Source: Butyrivibrio sp. M55
Lineage (GTDB): Bacteria > Bacillota > Clostridia > Lachnospirales > Lachnospiraceae
Assembly (NCBI RefSeq): GCF_900116865.1
Contig: NZ_FPCD01000005.1
Coordinates: 124,001 to 188,000 of the forward strand
Direction: 5' to 3'
Length of the DNA: 64,000 nucleotides
Made by a program: the position numbers and the translations under genes. Below are positions 8,879 to 18,216 of the stretch, in pieces (within the stretch, counting starts at the first letter, position 1; each line of letters starts with the position of its first letter). The notes under the pieces are model-generated. The model saw only the letters and a program-made list of their open reading frames with translations, did no database searches and had not been told where the DNA came from.

Positions 8879-8933
8879 TTCTGCTCTCGCACTAACGAAA
8901 GCAGAAGTTACGCCTCGTTCTACTCGGCGTAAC
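8879..8933 (-). other. Two adjacent hairpins in the bcd-etfB gap
   Basis: Hairpin one has arms TTCTGCT/AGCAGAA (8879-8906) and hairpin two has arms GTTACGCC/GGCGTAAC (8907-8933) with an 11-base loop. A weaker AACCTGACGAGGTT hairpin lies upstream near 8960. None is followed by a T run, so they look like RNA processing or stability elements inside the operon mRNA, not terminators. Confidence 0.6.
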
Positions 8934-8987
8934 ACGTTCGAACCAGACTCGAAATAACCTCGTCAGGTTCTCACAGCCGCCTGGTGA

Positions 8988-10148
8988 TTACTTAAGTAAA
9001 TCGCCTGAGATAACCATTCTCTGAACTTCTGATGTTCCTTCGTAGATCTCAGTGATCTTAGCATCACGCATCATGCGCTCAACTTCGTACTCTCTGATAT
9101 ATCCGTAACCACCGTGAAGCTGTACAGCCTTTGTTGTAACATCCATAGCAACTTCAGCAGCATAAAGCTTAGCCTTAGCAGCTTCTACGCCGTAGTAAGA
9201 CTTATTCTTCTTTGCATCAGCTGCCTGATATACAAGAAGTCTTGCAGCTTCGCACTGTGTAGCCATGTTAGCAAGCTGGAACTGTGTGTTCTGGAAAGCG
9301 CCGATTGATCTGCCGAACTGCTTTCTCTCCTTAACGTACTCAACTGTTCTGTCAAGTGCGCCTTCAGCAATACCAAGAGCCTGAGCAGCGATACCGATAC
9401 GTCCGCCGTCAAGAGTGTGCATTGCGATAGGGAATCCTTTTCCGCGAGCACCAAGAAGGTTCTCTGCAGGAATATGGCAATCCTGGAAGATAAGCTCGTA
9501 TGTAGAAGAACCACGGATACCCATCTTGTTCTCCTTTGTTCCGAATGTGAATCCGGGAGTTCCCTTCTCAACGATGAATGCTGAGAACTTCTTCTGCTTT
9601 CTTCCCTTCTTATCTTCTACGATATCTGTGTAAGCGATGATGATGTAAACATCAGCAACCTCACCGTTTGTGATAAAGCACTTAGAACCGTTAAGGATCC
9701 ACTCTTTACCATCTTCTGAAAGAACAGCCTTAGTCTGAACACCCTGAGCGTCTGTTCCTGCCATGGGCTCTGTAAGACCGAAAGCACCAAGCTTCTCACC
9801 CTTTGCAAGGGGAACGAGGTACTTCTGCTTCTGCTCTTCTGTACCATATGTCATGATAGGGTCACAGCAAAGTGATGTGTGAGCTGATACGATAACTGCT
9901 GTAGTACCGCATACTTTAGCAAGCTCCTCTACACACATAGCGTATGTAAGGGGATCACATCCCTGTCCGCCGTACTCCTTGGGAATCGGAATACCCATGA
10001 AACCGAATTTCTGCATTTTCTTTACAGTCTCGATAGGGAATTCCTCTGTCTCATCAACGTCTATTGCATGTGGCTTAACTTCTTTTTCTGCGAATTCTTT
10101 GAAAAGAGCTCTCGCCATTTCATGTTGCTGATCAAGCTGAAAATCCAT
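8988..10148 (-). CDS. bcd: Butyryl-CoA dehydrogenase
   Basis: The 386-residue acyl-CoA dehydrogenase reduces crotonyl-CoA to butyryl-CoA with EtfAB. FAD-contacting [11 protein letters not shown], substrate-side [19 protein letters not shown] and the catalytic Glu in [10 protein letters not shown] are all present at usual positions, so short-chain dehydrogenase activity is expected. GGAGG is 8 bases before the ATG at 10148; a TTG five codons upstream overlaps the ribosome binding site and is rejected. It lies 50 bases after hbd. Confidence 0.96.
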   Translation of the reverse strand: MDFQLDQQHEMARALFKEFAEKEVKPHAIDVDETEEFPIETVKKMQKFGFMGIPIPKEYGGQGCDPLTYAMCVEELAKVCGTTAVIVSAHTSLCCDPIMTYGTEEQKQKYLVPLAKGEKLGAFGLTEPMAGTDAQGVQTKAVLSEDGKEWILNGSKCFITNGEVADVYIIIAYTDIVEDKKGRKQKKFSAFIVEKGTPGFTFGTKENKMGIRGSSTYELIFQDCHIPAENLLGARGKGFPIAMHTLDGGRIGIAAQALGIAEGALDRTVEYVKERKQFGRSIGAFQNTQFQLANMATQCEAARLLVYQAADAKKNKSYYGVEAAKAKLYAAEVAMDVTTKAVQLHGGYGYIREYEVERMMRDAKITEIYEGTSEVQRMVISGDLLK

Positions 10149-10198
10149 TTTTGTTTCCTCCAAATTTTTATATAAATATTTATAAGTGATTTCTCAAA

Positions 10199-11071
10199 TT
10201 ACTTATCGATGGGTGTTTTGTTTCCGTCTGCGTAGTTGTAGAAGCCGATTCCTGTCTTAACACCGAGCTGCTTACCACGAACCATCTTACGAAGAAGAGG
10301 GCAAGCACGATACTTAGAATCGCCTGTCTCTGAGTAAAGAACATCCATGATAGCAAGAACGATATCAAGTCCGATGTAGTCACCGAGCTCAAGGGGTCCC
10401 ATAGGATGGTTACATCCAAGCTTCATAGCTGTGTCGATACCCTGGATATCTGAAACACCTTCTGAATATACGAAGATACCTTCGTTGATCATAGGAACAA
10501 GAATTCTGTTAACAACGAATCCTGCTGCCTCGTTAACCTGTACAGGAGTCTTTCCGAGATCCTCAGAAATCTTCTTGATCTTGTCAACCATATCTGCAGG
10601 TGTGTTTGCACCCTGGATAACTTCAACAAGCTTCATAACAGGAGCGGGATTGAAGAAGTGCATACCGATGATAGGCTTTGCAAGTCCTGATCCGATCTCT
10701 GTGATTGAAAGTGATGATGTGTTTGATGCAAAGATGCAATCAGGATTCTTAACGATGTTATCCTGAAGCTCTTTGAAGAGGTTCTTCTTGATATCCATAA
10801 CCTCAAGAGCAGCCTCAACTACAAGATCAGCATCAGCACAGATGTCATTAAGACCTGTCTGAATCTTTCCTGTGATCTTGTCAGCCTCTTCCTGAGTCTT
10901 CTTTCCCTTAGCAACCTGCTTATCAAGTCCCTTCTTGATCTTAGCAAATCCGCCTTCTGCAAACTCAGTCTTGATGTCGCAAAGATATACTTTCTCTACG
11001 CTCTCAGCCTGAGCAAATGTCTGAGCAATTCCTGAGCCCATTGTACCTGCGCCAATAACAGCTACCTTCAT
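10199..11071 (-). CDS. hbd: 3-hydroxybutyryl-CoA dehydrogenase
   Basis: This 290-residue enzyme reduces acetoacetyl-CoA to 3-hydroxybutyryl-CoA with NAD(P)H. The Rossmann motif GAGTMGSG is at 7-14, followed by ASNTSSLSI and the catalytic-His region [15 protein letters not shown]. The C-terminal helical dimer domain ends with GFYNY. Length and motif order are normal. The ATG follows AAGGAGGA. It is 55 bases downstream of crt in the butyrate operon. Confidence 0.96.
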   Translation of the reverse strand: MKVAVIGAGTMGSGIAQTFAQAESVEKVYLCDIKTEFAEGGFAKIKKGLDKQVAKGKKTQEEADKITGKIQTGLNDICADADLVVEAALEVMDIKKNLFKELQDNIVKNPDCIFASNTSSLSITEIGSGLAKPIIGMHFFNPAPVMKLVEVIQGANTPADMVDKIKKISEDLGKTPVQVNEAAGFVVNRILVPMINEGIFVYSEGVSDIQGIDTAMKLGCNHPMGPLELGDYIGLDIVLAIMDVLYSETGDSKYRACPLLRKMVRGKQLGVKTGIGFYNYADGNKTPIDK

Positions 11072-11126
11072 TTTAAAATCCTCCTTAAAATTATCATGTT
11101 CTATATAAAATGATAGTTTCTATAAG

Positions 11127-11921
11127 TTATTTGTTCTGGAAGTCCACAACCTTAACCTTCTTCGGATCGTCTTTCTTTCTGAGGAAGTTAGCCATTCCCT
11201 CTTTCTGATCCTCTGTCTCGAAGCAAGAACCAAAGAGCTTCTCTTCGATTACAAGTGCAGCATCGATATCTGTCTGAAATCCATCGTTGATAGCCTTCTT
11301 GCAAGCACGAACAGCGATAGGAGCATTTGCAGCGATCTGTGATGCCATCTTCTCAGCAGCTGCAAGGAGCTCTTCCTGAGGATATACGGCATTAACAAGA
11401 CCGATTCTGTAAGCCTCGTCTGCTTTGATGTTACGTGCTGTGTAGATAAGCTGCTTAGCCATTCCTGCACCGATAAGACGTGCAAGTCTCTGTGTTCCGC
11501 CAAATCCGGGTGTGATTCCGAGACCAACCTCAGGCTGACCAAACATAGCGTTCTCTGAGCAGATACGAATATCGCAGCTCATTGAAATCTCGCATCCGCC
11601 GCCAAGAGCGAATCCGTTAACTGCAGCGATAACAGGAAGCGGGAACTCTTCGATCTTACGGAATACGTCGTTACCCTTCTTACCGAAAGCTTCACCCTCT
11701 GCCTTTGTAAGTGTGCTCATCTCTCCGATATCAGCGCCTGCAACAAATGACTTATCTCCGGCACCTGTAAGAACAACGGCTCTTACAACATTAACATCAA
11801 TGCTGTCAAATGCTGCGCCGAGGTCATCAAGAACCTGTGAGTTAAGCGCGTTGAGCGCTTCGGGACGGTTGATTGTAATAACGGCAATTTTGTCTTTTAC
11901 TTCGCAATTTACAAAACTCAT
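11127..11921 (-). CDS. crt: 3-hydroxybutyryl-CoA dehydratase (crotonase)
   Basis: The 264-residue enoyl-CoA hydratase dehydrates 3-hydroxybutyryl-CoA to crotonyl-CoA. The oxyanion-hole segment AGADIGEM, the ALGGGCE block with the first catalytic Glu and the PEVGLGITPGFGGTQ block with the second are intact. The upstream gap to thlA is 202 bases and holds two strong hairpins. AAGGAGA lies before the ATG. Confidence 0.96.
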   Translation of the reverse strand: MSFVNCEVKDKIAVITINRPEALNALNSQVLDDLGAAFDSIDVNVVRAVVLTGAGDKSFVAGADIGEMSTLTKAEGEAFGKKGNDVFRKIEEFPLPVIAAVNGFALGGGCEISMSCDIRICSENAMFGQPEVGLGITPGFGGTQRLARLIGAGMAKQLIYTARNIKADEAYRIGLVNAVYPQEELLAAAEKMASQIAANAPIAVRACKKAINDGFQTDIDAALVIEEKLFGSCFETEDQKEGMANFLRKKDDPKKVKVVDFQNK

Positions 11922-11965
11922 CTCATTATCTCCTTTATGAATAATCTACTTTATTCGTGATATAT

Positions 11966-12105
11966 GCATGACTCCGCTTCGCTCTCGTCATGCTACAGCC
12001 ATTCGTAAATCGATATGCTCATTTTCATTCGCATATCTTTTTTACTCATGTCTGTTCGGTCATCAAATGTGTGACGACTGCTCTGTGTAAACACAGCAGT
12101 CGTCA
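11966..12105 (-). other. Two hairpins in the thlA-crt gap
   Basis: GCATGAC/GTCATGC (11966-11993) has a 14-base loop and TGACGACTGCT/AGCAGTCGTCA (12072-12105) has an 11-bp stem. Neither is followed by a T run on the minus strand. They may partly attenuate or process the mRNA after thlA. The 202-base gap contains no gene. Confidence 0.6.
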
Positions 12106-12123
12106 TACATTTTCTTCCCTATA

Positions 12124-13314
12124 TCACTCATATTTCTCTACGATTGTAGCGCAACCCATTCCGCCACCGATGCAAAGAGTTGCAAGACCCTTCTTAGCAT
12201 CTGCTCTTCTGCCCATCTCGTGAAGAAGAGTTACAAGGATACGGCATCCTGAAGCTCCTACGGGATGTCCAAGTGCGATAGCGCCACCGTTTACGTTAAC
12301 CTTGTTCATATCGAATCCAAGGTCCTTAGCTACTGCAACAGACTGTGCTGCAAATGCCTCGTTAGCCTCGATAAGATCGATATTGTCAAGTGAAAGTCCT
12401 GTCTTCTTAAGAACTTTGTTTGTAGCTGCAACAGGTCCGATACCCATAACCTCGGGCTCAACACCTGCAAGTGCTCCGCCAACCCATGTAGCCATAGGCT
12501 TGATTCCGAGCTCTTTAGCCTTCTCTTCGCTCATAACAACGATTGCTGCTGCACCGTCGTTGATACCTGAAGCGTTACCTGCTGTTACAAGTCCGCCTTC
12601 CTTACCTGAGCAGCATCTAAGCTTTGAAAGAGACTCAGCTGTTGTGCCGGCACGAGGGCCCTCATCAACCTTGAAGTCTACCATTTCTTTTTTAACCTTA
12701 ACAGGAACGGGAACGATCTCGTCGTTGAACTTGCCTTCAGCCATAGCCTTCTCGCACTTCTGCTGAGAATTTGCTGAGAATGCGTCAAGCTCTTCTCTTG
12801 TAAGGTTCCATCTGTCGCAGATATTCTCTGCTGTTATCATCATGTGATAGTGATTGAATGCATCTGTAAGAGCATCGTTTACCATTGTATCTACAACTGT
12901 TCCGTTGTTCATACGATATCCGAAACGTGCATTGGGAAGTGCGTAAGGAGCCATAGACATGTTCTCCATTCCGCCTGCTACTACTATATCAGCCTCGCCG
13001 GCCTTGATAAGGTCAGCTGCCATATTGACACAGTTAAGACCTGATCCGCAAACTACGTTAAGAGTTACAGCAGGAGTCTCGATAGGAAGTCCGGCTTTGA
13101 TTGAAGCCTGTCTTGCTACGTTCTGTCCAAGACCTGCCTGGATTACGCAACCCATAAGAACTTCATCAACCTGTTCAGGCTTAACACCTGCGCGGTTAAG
13201 TGCTTCCTTGATAACTATAGAACCAAGCTCTGCTGCCGGTGTGCCGCTAAGTGCTCCACCCATCTTGCCGATAGCTGTTCTACACGCGCCCGCTAATACT
13301 ACTTTCTGTGCCAT
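12124..13314 (-). CDS. thlA: Acetyl-CoA C-acetyltransferase (thiolase) of the butyrate operon
   Basis: This 396-residue thiolase makes acetoacetyl-CoA, the entry step of butyrate synthesis. The nucleophilic Cys (LNVVCGSG, near 89), [14 protein letters not shown] and the C-terminal CIGGGMGC are intact. It is the first gene of thlA-crt-hbd-bcd-etfB-etfA, with GGAGG 8 bases before the ATG and an identified promoter. The second thiolase at 2.9-4.1 kb is a close paralogue outside this operon. Confidence 0.96.
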   Translation of the reverse strand: MAQKVVLAGACRTAIGKMGGALSGTPAAELGSIVIKEALNRAGVKPEQVDEVLMGCVIQAGLGQNVARQASIKAGLPIETPAVTLNVVCGSGLNCVNMAADLIKAGEADIVVAGGMENMSMAPYALPNARFGYRMNNGTVVDTMVNDALTDAFNHYHMMITAENICDRWNLTREELDAFSANSQQKCEKAMAEGKFNDEIVPVPVKVKKEMVDFKVDEGPRAGTTAESLSKLRCCSGKEGGLVTAGNASGINDGAAAIVVMSEEKAKELGIKPMATWVGGALAGVEPEVMGIGPVAATNKVLKKTGLSLDNIDLIEANEAFAAQSVAVAKDLGFDMNKVNVNGGAIALGHPVGASGCRILVTLLHEMGRRADAKKGLATLCIGGGMGCATIVEKYE

Positions 13315-13384
13315 AACGTATTACCTCCATTTTTTGAAAAAATTATCTGTCCGTTATTCGATTTTTCTTAATAAAACCTTTGAT

Positions 13385-13400
13385 TGACAAATTTTTGTCA
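13385..13400 (-). promoter_or_regulatory. Palindromic operator candidate in the butyrate operon leader
   Basis: The arms TGACAAA and TTTGTCA are perfect and separated by two bases. The site begins about 11 bases downstream of the -10 hexamer, so a bound repressor would block transcription start or escape. It does not match the Rex consensus TTGTTAAnnnnTTAACAA, so the regulator is unknown. Confidence 0.5.
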
Positions 13401-13410
13401 GAACAGGTTT

Positions 13411-13439
13411 ATTGTAGCATACCCCCTTGTCAAATGCAA
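13411..13439 (-). promoter_or_regulatory. Sigma-A promoter of thlA-crt-hbd-bcd-etfBA
   Basis: The -35 TTGCAT, a 17-base spacer and -10 TACAAT are present, with an extended TGC just before the -10. The leader is about 90 bases. Confidence 0.7.
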
Positions 13440-13440
13440 T

Positions 13441-13502
13441 AAAAAGAAACTTCCCACAAACGTTTTTATTTAGCAAATTGCCAAACCGTCGCAGGAAGTT
13501 TC
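13441..13502 (-). terminator. Terminator after the CotH-like gene
   Basis: GAAACTTCC pairs with GGAAGTTTC across a long internal region that can itself fold partly. Five T residues follow on the minus strand. It starts 12 bases after the CotH-like stop and ends just before the butyrate promoter. Confidence 0.65.
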
Positions 13503-13513
13503 ATTCATGATTT

Positions 13514-15628
13514 TTAATTCTCTTTAATATCTTTTTCAAGCATTTTAAGGACATATTCTTTTCGGTTTTTAAAAAACGAATCAAGCGCCGCAAGGTCTTT
13601 TTCATACTCATTTTCAGAGTAACCGTCCTCTTCAAACCTTCTCACCGTCTCGATGTTCTGCTCGCGGTACATTTTATCCCACTCAGCAAGCTTCTTACTC
13701 AGATGCTCATAGGACAGCTCATTATCAGTAAGTTCAACCATCCTGTTGTAAAAGAGCTCCTTAAATCCCGGTCTTTCATAGAAAAATCCCGGCATAAACA
13801 TCTTTTCATCAAGTTCCCTGTAATATGAAACCGTGTCAGCTTCCACATCCTCACAAGTAATGTCGAGGTCATACGCAGCAAAGCGCCACTTGCCGTCACC
13901 GTAATCGCCGTATCCCGGCTCTTTTGACCTGAACATAAATCTGTTGTGCGCGCCGTCGATGTCGGTATCGTTAAAGAATAAGAGCATGCAATAATAATCG
14001 ATCATATTATTTATATCAATCTCACTCTCAACTTGCGAATAAACCGCATCATCGCTCATATTGCCATTCATCATCACGTCATACAGCACCTTGTAATTCT
14101 CATCCGTCTGCGAATCTCCGCACTCGACAGAACTATTTTTCTCAGTCCATAACTGATCCTTCGGAATACCGTAGCGCTCGGCAAAATAGTTCTCGTCGTA
14201 CTGCTCTCTGAGATTGTAAATTCCCCAGTACTCGCCGTTTATAAAGACAACTTCAGGGACAGAATCCTGGAAAGGAATTCCCGTTTCTCCTATCACAGAC
14301 TGAATGAACGGCTCCTGATATATTATCCTTCCATCGCCTTTTCGAAGTCGCACTTTCTTTTCATTGTTACAGACAAAACTCTTAGCAAAGTTCTTCTGCC
14401 CATCATAAATATCTCTCGCAAACAGGTTGAGCGCTTTCTGATACACAAACCTCGTTGACTCGCCCGATATTCTGACACCTATATCCTGGGAAAAGAAATC
14501 CTTATGAGCGGAATCAAACGCAGTCATATGTGCTTTTCTCTCCCACTCTTTTCCCGAGAACTCCGAATTAGTGAAGTAACTTCTATAATATATTTCTCCA
14601 TTATCATCCGTAAAACTTCCCGGAACTTCATCTTCGGGCAGCTCCGTAAAGCCGCCGAGTTCCTTGTACTCATCGTATTTCTTTCCGAGAGTATAGATTC
14701 CTCTGTCATGATCAAAAAGATCCGCAGGGTCAAAGACAAGGGACATTATCTGTTTATCCTTGTATTTTTCCTTCTTATCGAATCCGACAAAATACGTGTG
14801 CGTCACAACCTTGCTCTTCTTGCCCGTAAGCTTATTTATCGCCACGGCACTGATCACATTCGCCTTGTCAATCTTGTAGCCGGGCGGATTGTAGGTCGGG
14901 TACATTATCTCATTCGCATACACATTTTCTTTTGCGGACGCATCGGTAAGAGTAATCTCGCCCTTGTATTTCTGTGAATTCTCATCGGGAACACTTCCGT
15001 CGTCGGTGTAAAAAATATTCACCCACGGCGAAGACGAGATCTTTAATTTGGTTCCCTCGTCATAAAATCCGTCTTCTATAGAAAAAACAGGTCCTTCGAT
15101 AAAAGAAGTATCAATATGGGAAGCGCCGCTGTTTGCTTCTCCCGGAGTTGCCGAAAGAGATGCGAACTTCCCTTTACCGTCTTCTTCCCTTGAATAAGTC
15201 ACGTCATACGTAAGTCTCGGAAGAGTCACGGCGTCGAGCATGTTGCCGTCTTCATCACTCAGATAGATTGTTTCTCCGTCTTTGCTTATGCCAAAGCCGT
15301 TCTCCGCATCTTTGGAGATGCTTGCCACAAAAAATCCGTTTACAGGAATCGCCTCTTCTATTCTAAATTTCTTCAGGTCTTTTCTACTATCGGAAATATA
15401 TAATCCCGAAACTTCCGAATCAGACATGTTGTAGAGTTCCACATAATCTGTGTACTCTCCGGCATCATTTCTGTATGCGCTGAAATTGTCCGCACAGACT
15501 TCGTTTATGACAACTGTTCTGCTGTCTTTTACAAGCCCGCAACAAAAAAGGGTTGCTGCGCTGACAGCCAGCAACCCTGTAAATACTATGGTATATTTAG
15601 TTTTGCCAAAAAAGAATTCTCGTATCAT
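13514..15628 (-). CDS. Membrane-anchored lamin-tail/CotH-family protein
   Basis: The 704-residue protein starts with an N-terminal membrane segment (about 11-32). Next is a lamin-tail domain (VVINEVCADNFSAY, DYVELYN, about 38-165), then a chitobiase/FN3-like beta domain (FYTDDGSVPD, about 180-285). A CotH kinase-like domain follows (YWGIYNLREQYDE; FFNDTDIDGAHNRF; KWRFAAYDLDI). CotH proteins are atypical kinases best known from spore coats, but this combination is widespread in non-sporing Lachnospiraceae as an exported protein of unknown substrate. Its ATG overlaps the hpf stop as ATGA, and no good ribosome binding site is visible, so translation is probably coupled to hpf. Confidence 0.85.
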   Translation of the reverse strand: MIREFFFGKTKYTIVFTGLLAVSAATLFCCGLVKDSRTVVINEVCADNFSAYRNDAGEYTDYVELYNMSDSEVSGLYISDSRKDLKKFRIEEAIPVNGFFVASISKDAENGFGISKDGETIYLSDEDGNMLDAVTLPRLTYDVTYSREEDGKGKFASLSATPGEANSGASHIDTSFIEGPVFSIEDGFYDEGTKLKISSSPWVNIFYTDDGSVPDENSQKYKGEITLTDASAKENVYANEIMYPTYNPPGYKIDKANVISAVAINKLTGKKSKVVTHTYFVGFDKKEKYKDKQIMSLVFDPADLFDHDRGIYTLGKKYDEYKELGGFTELPEDEVPGSFTDDNGEIYYRSYFTNSEFSGKEWERKAHMTAFDSAHKDFFSQDIGVRISGESTRFVYQKALNLFARDIYDGQKNFAKSFVCNNEKKVRLRKGDGRIIYQEPFIQSVIGETGIPFQDSVPEVVFINGEYWGIYNLREQYDENYFAERYGIPKDQLWTEKNSSVECGDSQTDENYKVLYDVMMNGNMSDDAVYSQVESEIDINNMIDYYCMLLFFNDTDIDGAHNRFMFRSKEPGYGDYGDGKWRFAAYDLDITCEDVEADTVSYYRELDEKMFMPGFFYERPGFKELFYNRMVELTDNELSYEHLSKKLAEWDKMYREQNIETVRRFEEDGYSENEYEKDLAALDSFFKNRKEYVLKMLEKDIKEN

Positions 15629-16155
15629 ACTTCAGGCTCTATCAATCCGTATGTATTTCCCTTTCTCTTATAAACCACATTAACCATGTCTGTTTCTGCA
15701 TTAACAAATACAAAGAAGTTGTGTCCCAAAAGTTCCATCTGAACACATGCGTCTTCTGCATACATAGGCTTGGGATCGAATTTCTTGATCCTCTCGATGC
15801 GGATAGTCTCCTCATCCATGTAATCAGCCTCAAGATATTCTTTCTTGAAGTTGCTGACTTCAGCCTGCTGCTTATCAACGATCTTACTTCTGTATTTCTT
15901 AAGTTGTCTCTCAATAACCTCCTCTACCAAGTCAACCGATACATACATGTCATTGCTGACCTGCTCTGCACGGATAATTTTGCCCTTAACGGGAATGGTA
16001 ACCTCGATCTTATGTCTATCCTTATCAACGCTGAGGGTAACATTGGCATCTGTATCAGAGGTGAAATACTTCTCGAGTTTTCCGATTTTCTCTTCTACCG
16101 CTGCCTTAAGTCCGGGTGTTACATCAATGTTCTTGCCTACAATAGTAAATTTCAT
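15625..16155 (-). CDS. hpf: Ribosome hibernation promoting factor, long form
   Basis: The 176-residue protein dimerises 70S ribosomes into inactive 100S particles in slow growth. The N-terminal ribosome-binding domain (MKFTIVGKNIDVT, about 1-100) and C-terminal dimerisation domain (FFVFVNAETDMVNVVYKRK, about 120-176) are joined by a charged linker, the standard long HPF of Firmicutes. The ATG at 16155 is chosen over an upstream ATG because GGGGAT lies 6 bases before it and the protein then starts at the family N-terminus. Confidence 0.95.
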   Translation of the reverse strand: MKFTIVGKNIDVTPGLKAAVEEKIGKLEKYFTSDTDANVTLSVDKDRHKIEVTIPVKGKIIRAEQVSNDMYVSVDLVEEVIERQLKKYRSKIVDKQQAEVSNFKKEYLEADYMDEETIRIERIKKFDPKPMYAEDACVQMELLGHNFFVFVNAETDMVNVVYKRKGNTYGLIEPEV

Positions 16156-16246
16156 GCAATCATCCCCTTTGCTTCGACCCGTGTAATGTTTCATCAATAT
16201 TAAGATTTGACGTTCACTGCACCTTGGCCGTTATTTATATATGTAC

Positions 16247-16255
16247 AGTATACCA
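16247..16255 (-). promoter_or_regulatory. Extended -10 promoter of hpf
   Basis: TGGTATACT (extended TGG plus -10 TATACT) lies about 95 bases before the hpf start. The -35 region is poor. Confidence 0.5.
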
Positions 16256-16359
16256 TTTCGAGCCCGATAAGTACATTTTATAAGCGAAAATTGACCCACT
16301 TCTTTTGAAATTTTCGCTTTTTTTGTGAATGATGCACAAAATTATTTCATGATTTTTAA

Positions 16360-16460
16360 CGTGGATAAATCAATTAATCCTTCATATTTTCGTGGATAAT
16401 GTGGATAACTTCGTGTATAAGTCCATTTTTTAGACAATTTTTCTCACATCCTGTGGATAA
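16360..16460 (+). other. Cluster of five DnaA-box-like 9-mers
   Basis: Same-strand 9-mers occur at 16360 (CGTGGATAA), 16391 (CGTGGATAA), 16400 (TGTGGATAA), 16412 (CGTGTATAA) and 16452 (TGTGGATAA). Two are perfect complements of the DnaA box TTATCCACA, two differ by one base and one by two. AT-rich sequence follows to 16530. The 462-base gap between hpf and the NlpC/P60 gene contains no convincing gene. dnaA and dnaN are not nearby, so a DnaA-binding regulatory or titration cluster is more likely than oriC. Confidence 0.65.
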
Positions 16461-16562
16461 CTTATGAATTTTTTGTTCGCAAAAAATAATCTTTTTGTTA
16501 TTGACTTTTGTTATTATGTGCACTTTATTGAAAACATTATGGATCTCAGCAAGTGCTCTGCA

Positions 16563-16598
16563 CAAAAAAGTAAGGAGCTGTATAAACAACTCCTTACT
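16563..16598 (-). terminator. Terminator of the NlpC/P60 gene
   Basis: A 13-bp stem AGTAAGGAGTTGT/ACAGCTCCTTACT with one mismatch and a 4-base loop is followed by T residues, 19 bases after the stop. Confidence 0.9.
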
Positions 16599-16617
16599 AG
16601 TCTAATTCAATATTCAA

Positions 16618-18000
16618 TTACAAGATTCTTCTTACTGCGAGTACCTTACGGTAATCAGCGTTAGAAATCTTAATACCTGTCTTAGCTGTTGAAGCATGTA
16701 CAATCTGTCCGTTTCCAATATAGATAGCAACGTGACCAGAGTAACATACGATATCACCGGGCTGTGCATTTGCAAGTCCATCGACTGCAGCTCCCTGAGT
16801 TCTATCTGCAGATGAACTGTGAGGAAGACTTACACCGAAGTTCTGATATACACTCATTACGAAACCTGAGCAGTCAGCACCGTTTGTCAAACTTGTTCCG
16901 CCGTAAACATAAGGGTTACCAACGAACTGTTTAGCGAACTCTGCAACCGCAGATCCGATTGAGCTTGTCTCTGTTGTGTAAGAAGCAGCTGACTTATAGT
17001 CTTTACCTACAGACTTATCAGATGTATTCTTACTAGCAGCTTTCTTATTGGCATCAGTCTTAGCTTTTTCTTCTGCGAGACGTTTCTTCTCAGCGTCATT
17101 AGATTCAGCCACTTTATAATCGAGCCAAGGTTTAACGTATTCAGCACAAATGTATACGTCACCTTCCTCCATACTTATCTTATACCATTTCTGGCCTGAG
17201 CTGTCTTCTTCTTCACCAAGAATAATAACCTGTTCATCAGGAGCAACATAACCCATTACGTCAGCATCTGTGCCGGGTTCTTTTCTGGTCTTAAGAACAC
17301 CTTCCTGTGTATTAACAGTACCCATCTGGGTAGCGACTTCTTCTGCATAATCAGCAGCTTCCTGACCTATCATACAGTACTGAGCCTTAACCCAACCTGT
17401 TACATCACCTGATTTAATTTTGTACCAGCCGTCCTTCTCTTCTAAAAGAGTACCAACGGATTTATCATATAACTTACCAATCTTCTCCGTATTTGTCTCA
17501 CCCGGGTTATCACGAATATTCACATAACCCTCAGCTTTGGCAACTACGAGATTGTCTACATTCTGTTTTTCTGAATCATCCTGGGATTGTTCATCACTAC
17601 CTGACTCGTCTCCGCTTGCGGATCCGGTCGCATTCAAAATATCACGCAGAAGACTTCCTGTAATATTTGAAGCATTTGGTGTCGCATCGGTAACGGCAGA
17701 ACTTAATTCGATCTTATCAGCAACAGATTTGCTGATAGTTGAAGAATCCCCATGACTCCCCGACTTCCCCGATTTCTTGCTCGATCCTTTACCTGAACTA
17801 CTCTCTTCTTCGTCGATACTGTTCTGAAGAGTTGAAAGTGATACTTGATTATCCCCTAGAGCGTATGTAAAACCTGCCTGAGGCAAAACGCTCGTTACTC
17901 TCCTTGAAGGTGCAGCATGTACTAAAACACTATTCATGTTGGAAATTGTTATTGCAGCTACAACACTAGCGGTCATAATCTGTTTAGCAGTTTTTTTCAA
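16618..18000 (-). CDS. Secreted NlpC/P60 cell-wall endopeptidase with SH3 domains
   Basis: The 460-residue protein is predicted to cleave peptidoglycan stem peptides outside the cell. From the TTG at 18000 it has a clean signal peptide (KKTAK, hydrophobic core, VHAAP cleavage region near 28-30), a low-complexity Ser/Asp region, two SH3-like domains (about 150-300), a Lys/Ala-rich linker and a C-terminal NlpC/P60 domain. Cys377 (ADCSGF), His423 (GHVAIY) and His435 (QIVHAS) make the catalytic set. TTG is chosen because CCGGAGG ends 6 bases before it; an upstream ATG would bury the signal peptide behind 14 residues. Confidence 0.92.
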   Translation of the reverse strand: MKKTAKQIMTASVVAAITISNMNSVLVHAAPSRRVTSVLPQAGFTYALGDNQVSLSTLQNSIDEEESSSGKGSSKKSGKSGSHGDSSTISKSVADKIELSSAVTDATPNASNITGSLLRDILNATGSASGDESGSDEQSQDDSEKQNVDNLVVAKAEGYVNIRDNPGETNTEKIGKLYDKSVGTLLEEKDGWYKIKSGDVTGWVKAQYCMIGQEAADYAEEVATQMGTVNTQEGVLKTRKEPGTDADVMGYVAPDEQVIILGEEEDSSGQKWYKISMEEGDVYICAEYVKPWLDYKVAESNDAEKKRLAEEKAKTDANKKAASKNTSDKSVGKDYKSAASYTTETSSIGSAVAEFAKQFVGNPYVYGGTSLTNGADCSGFVMSVYQNFGVSLPHSSSADRTQGAAVDGLANAQPGDIVCYSGHVAIYIGNGQIVHASTAKTGIKISNADYRKVLAVRRIL

Positions 18001-18041
18001 AAGAAACCTCCGGTTTGTTACATTTTTGTTACGCATATACA

Positions 18042-18070
18042 AATATACGCTATTTGCTTCCGTTTGTCAA
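18042..18070 (-). promoter_or_regulatory. Sigma-A promoter of the NlpC/P60 gene
   Basis: TTGACA, a 17-base spacer and TATATT lie about 42 bases before the TTG start. Confidence 0.82.
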
Positions 18071-18216
18071 CTTTTGCAACACGTTCACCAAAATTTCAAT
18101 ATTCCCAGAGTATTACTGAAAAAAATATACAACAAACAAATTTTGACCAAATTTTTTGTATATATTTTTCACAAAAAATTCTTATTCTGGTTATTATTAG
18201 GATATAACGCATTTAT

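Noticed and set aside
13385..13400. Rex-type redox operator
   Set aside because: The palindrome TGACAAA-nn-TTTGTCA lacks the TTGTTAA half-sites and has a 2-base instead of 4-base spacer.
16300..16540. Replication origin oriC
   Set aside because: DnaA boxes and AT-rich DNA are present, but dnaA, dnaN or other origin genes are absent and neighbours are ordinary; a DnaA-box cluster is the safer call.
16374..16589. A 71-codon minus-strand frame in the hpf/NlpC gap
   Set aside because: No ribosome binding site, atypical composition, and it reads through the DnaA-box repeats and near the terminator.
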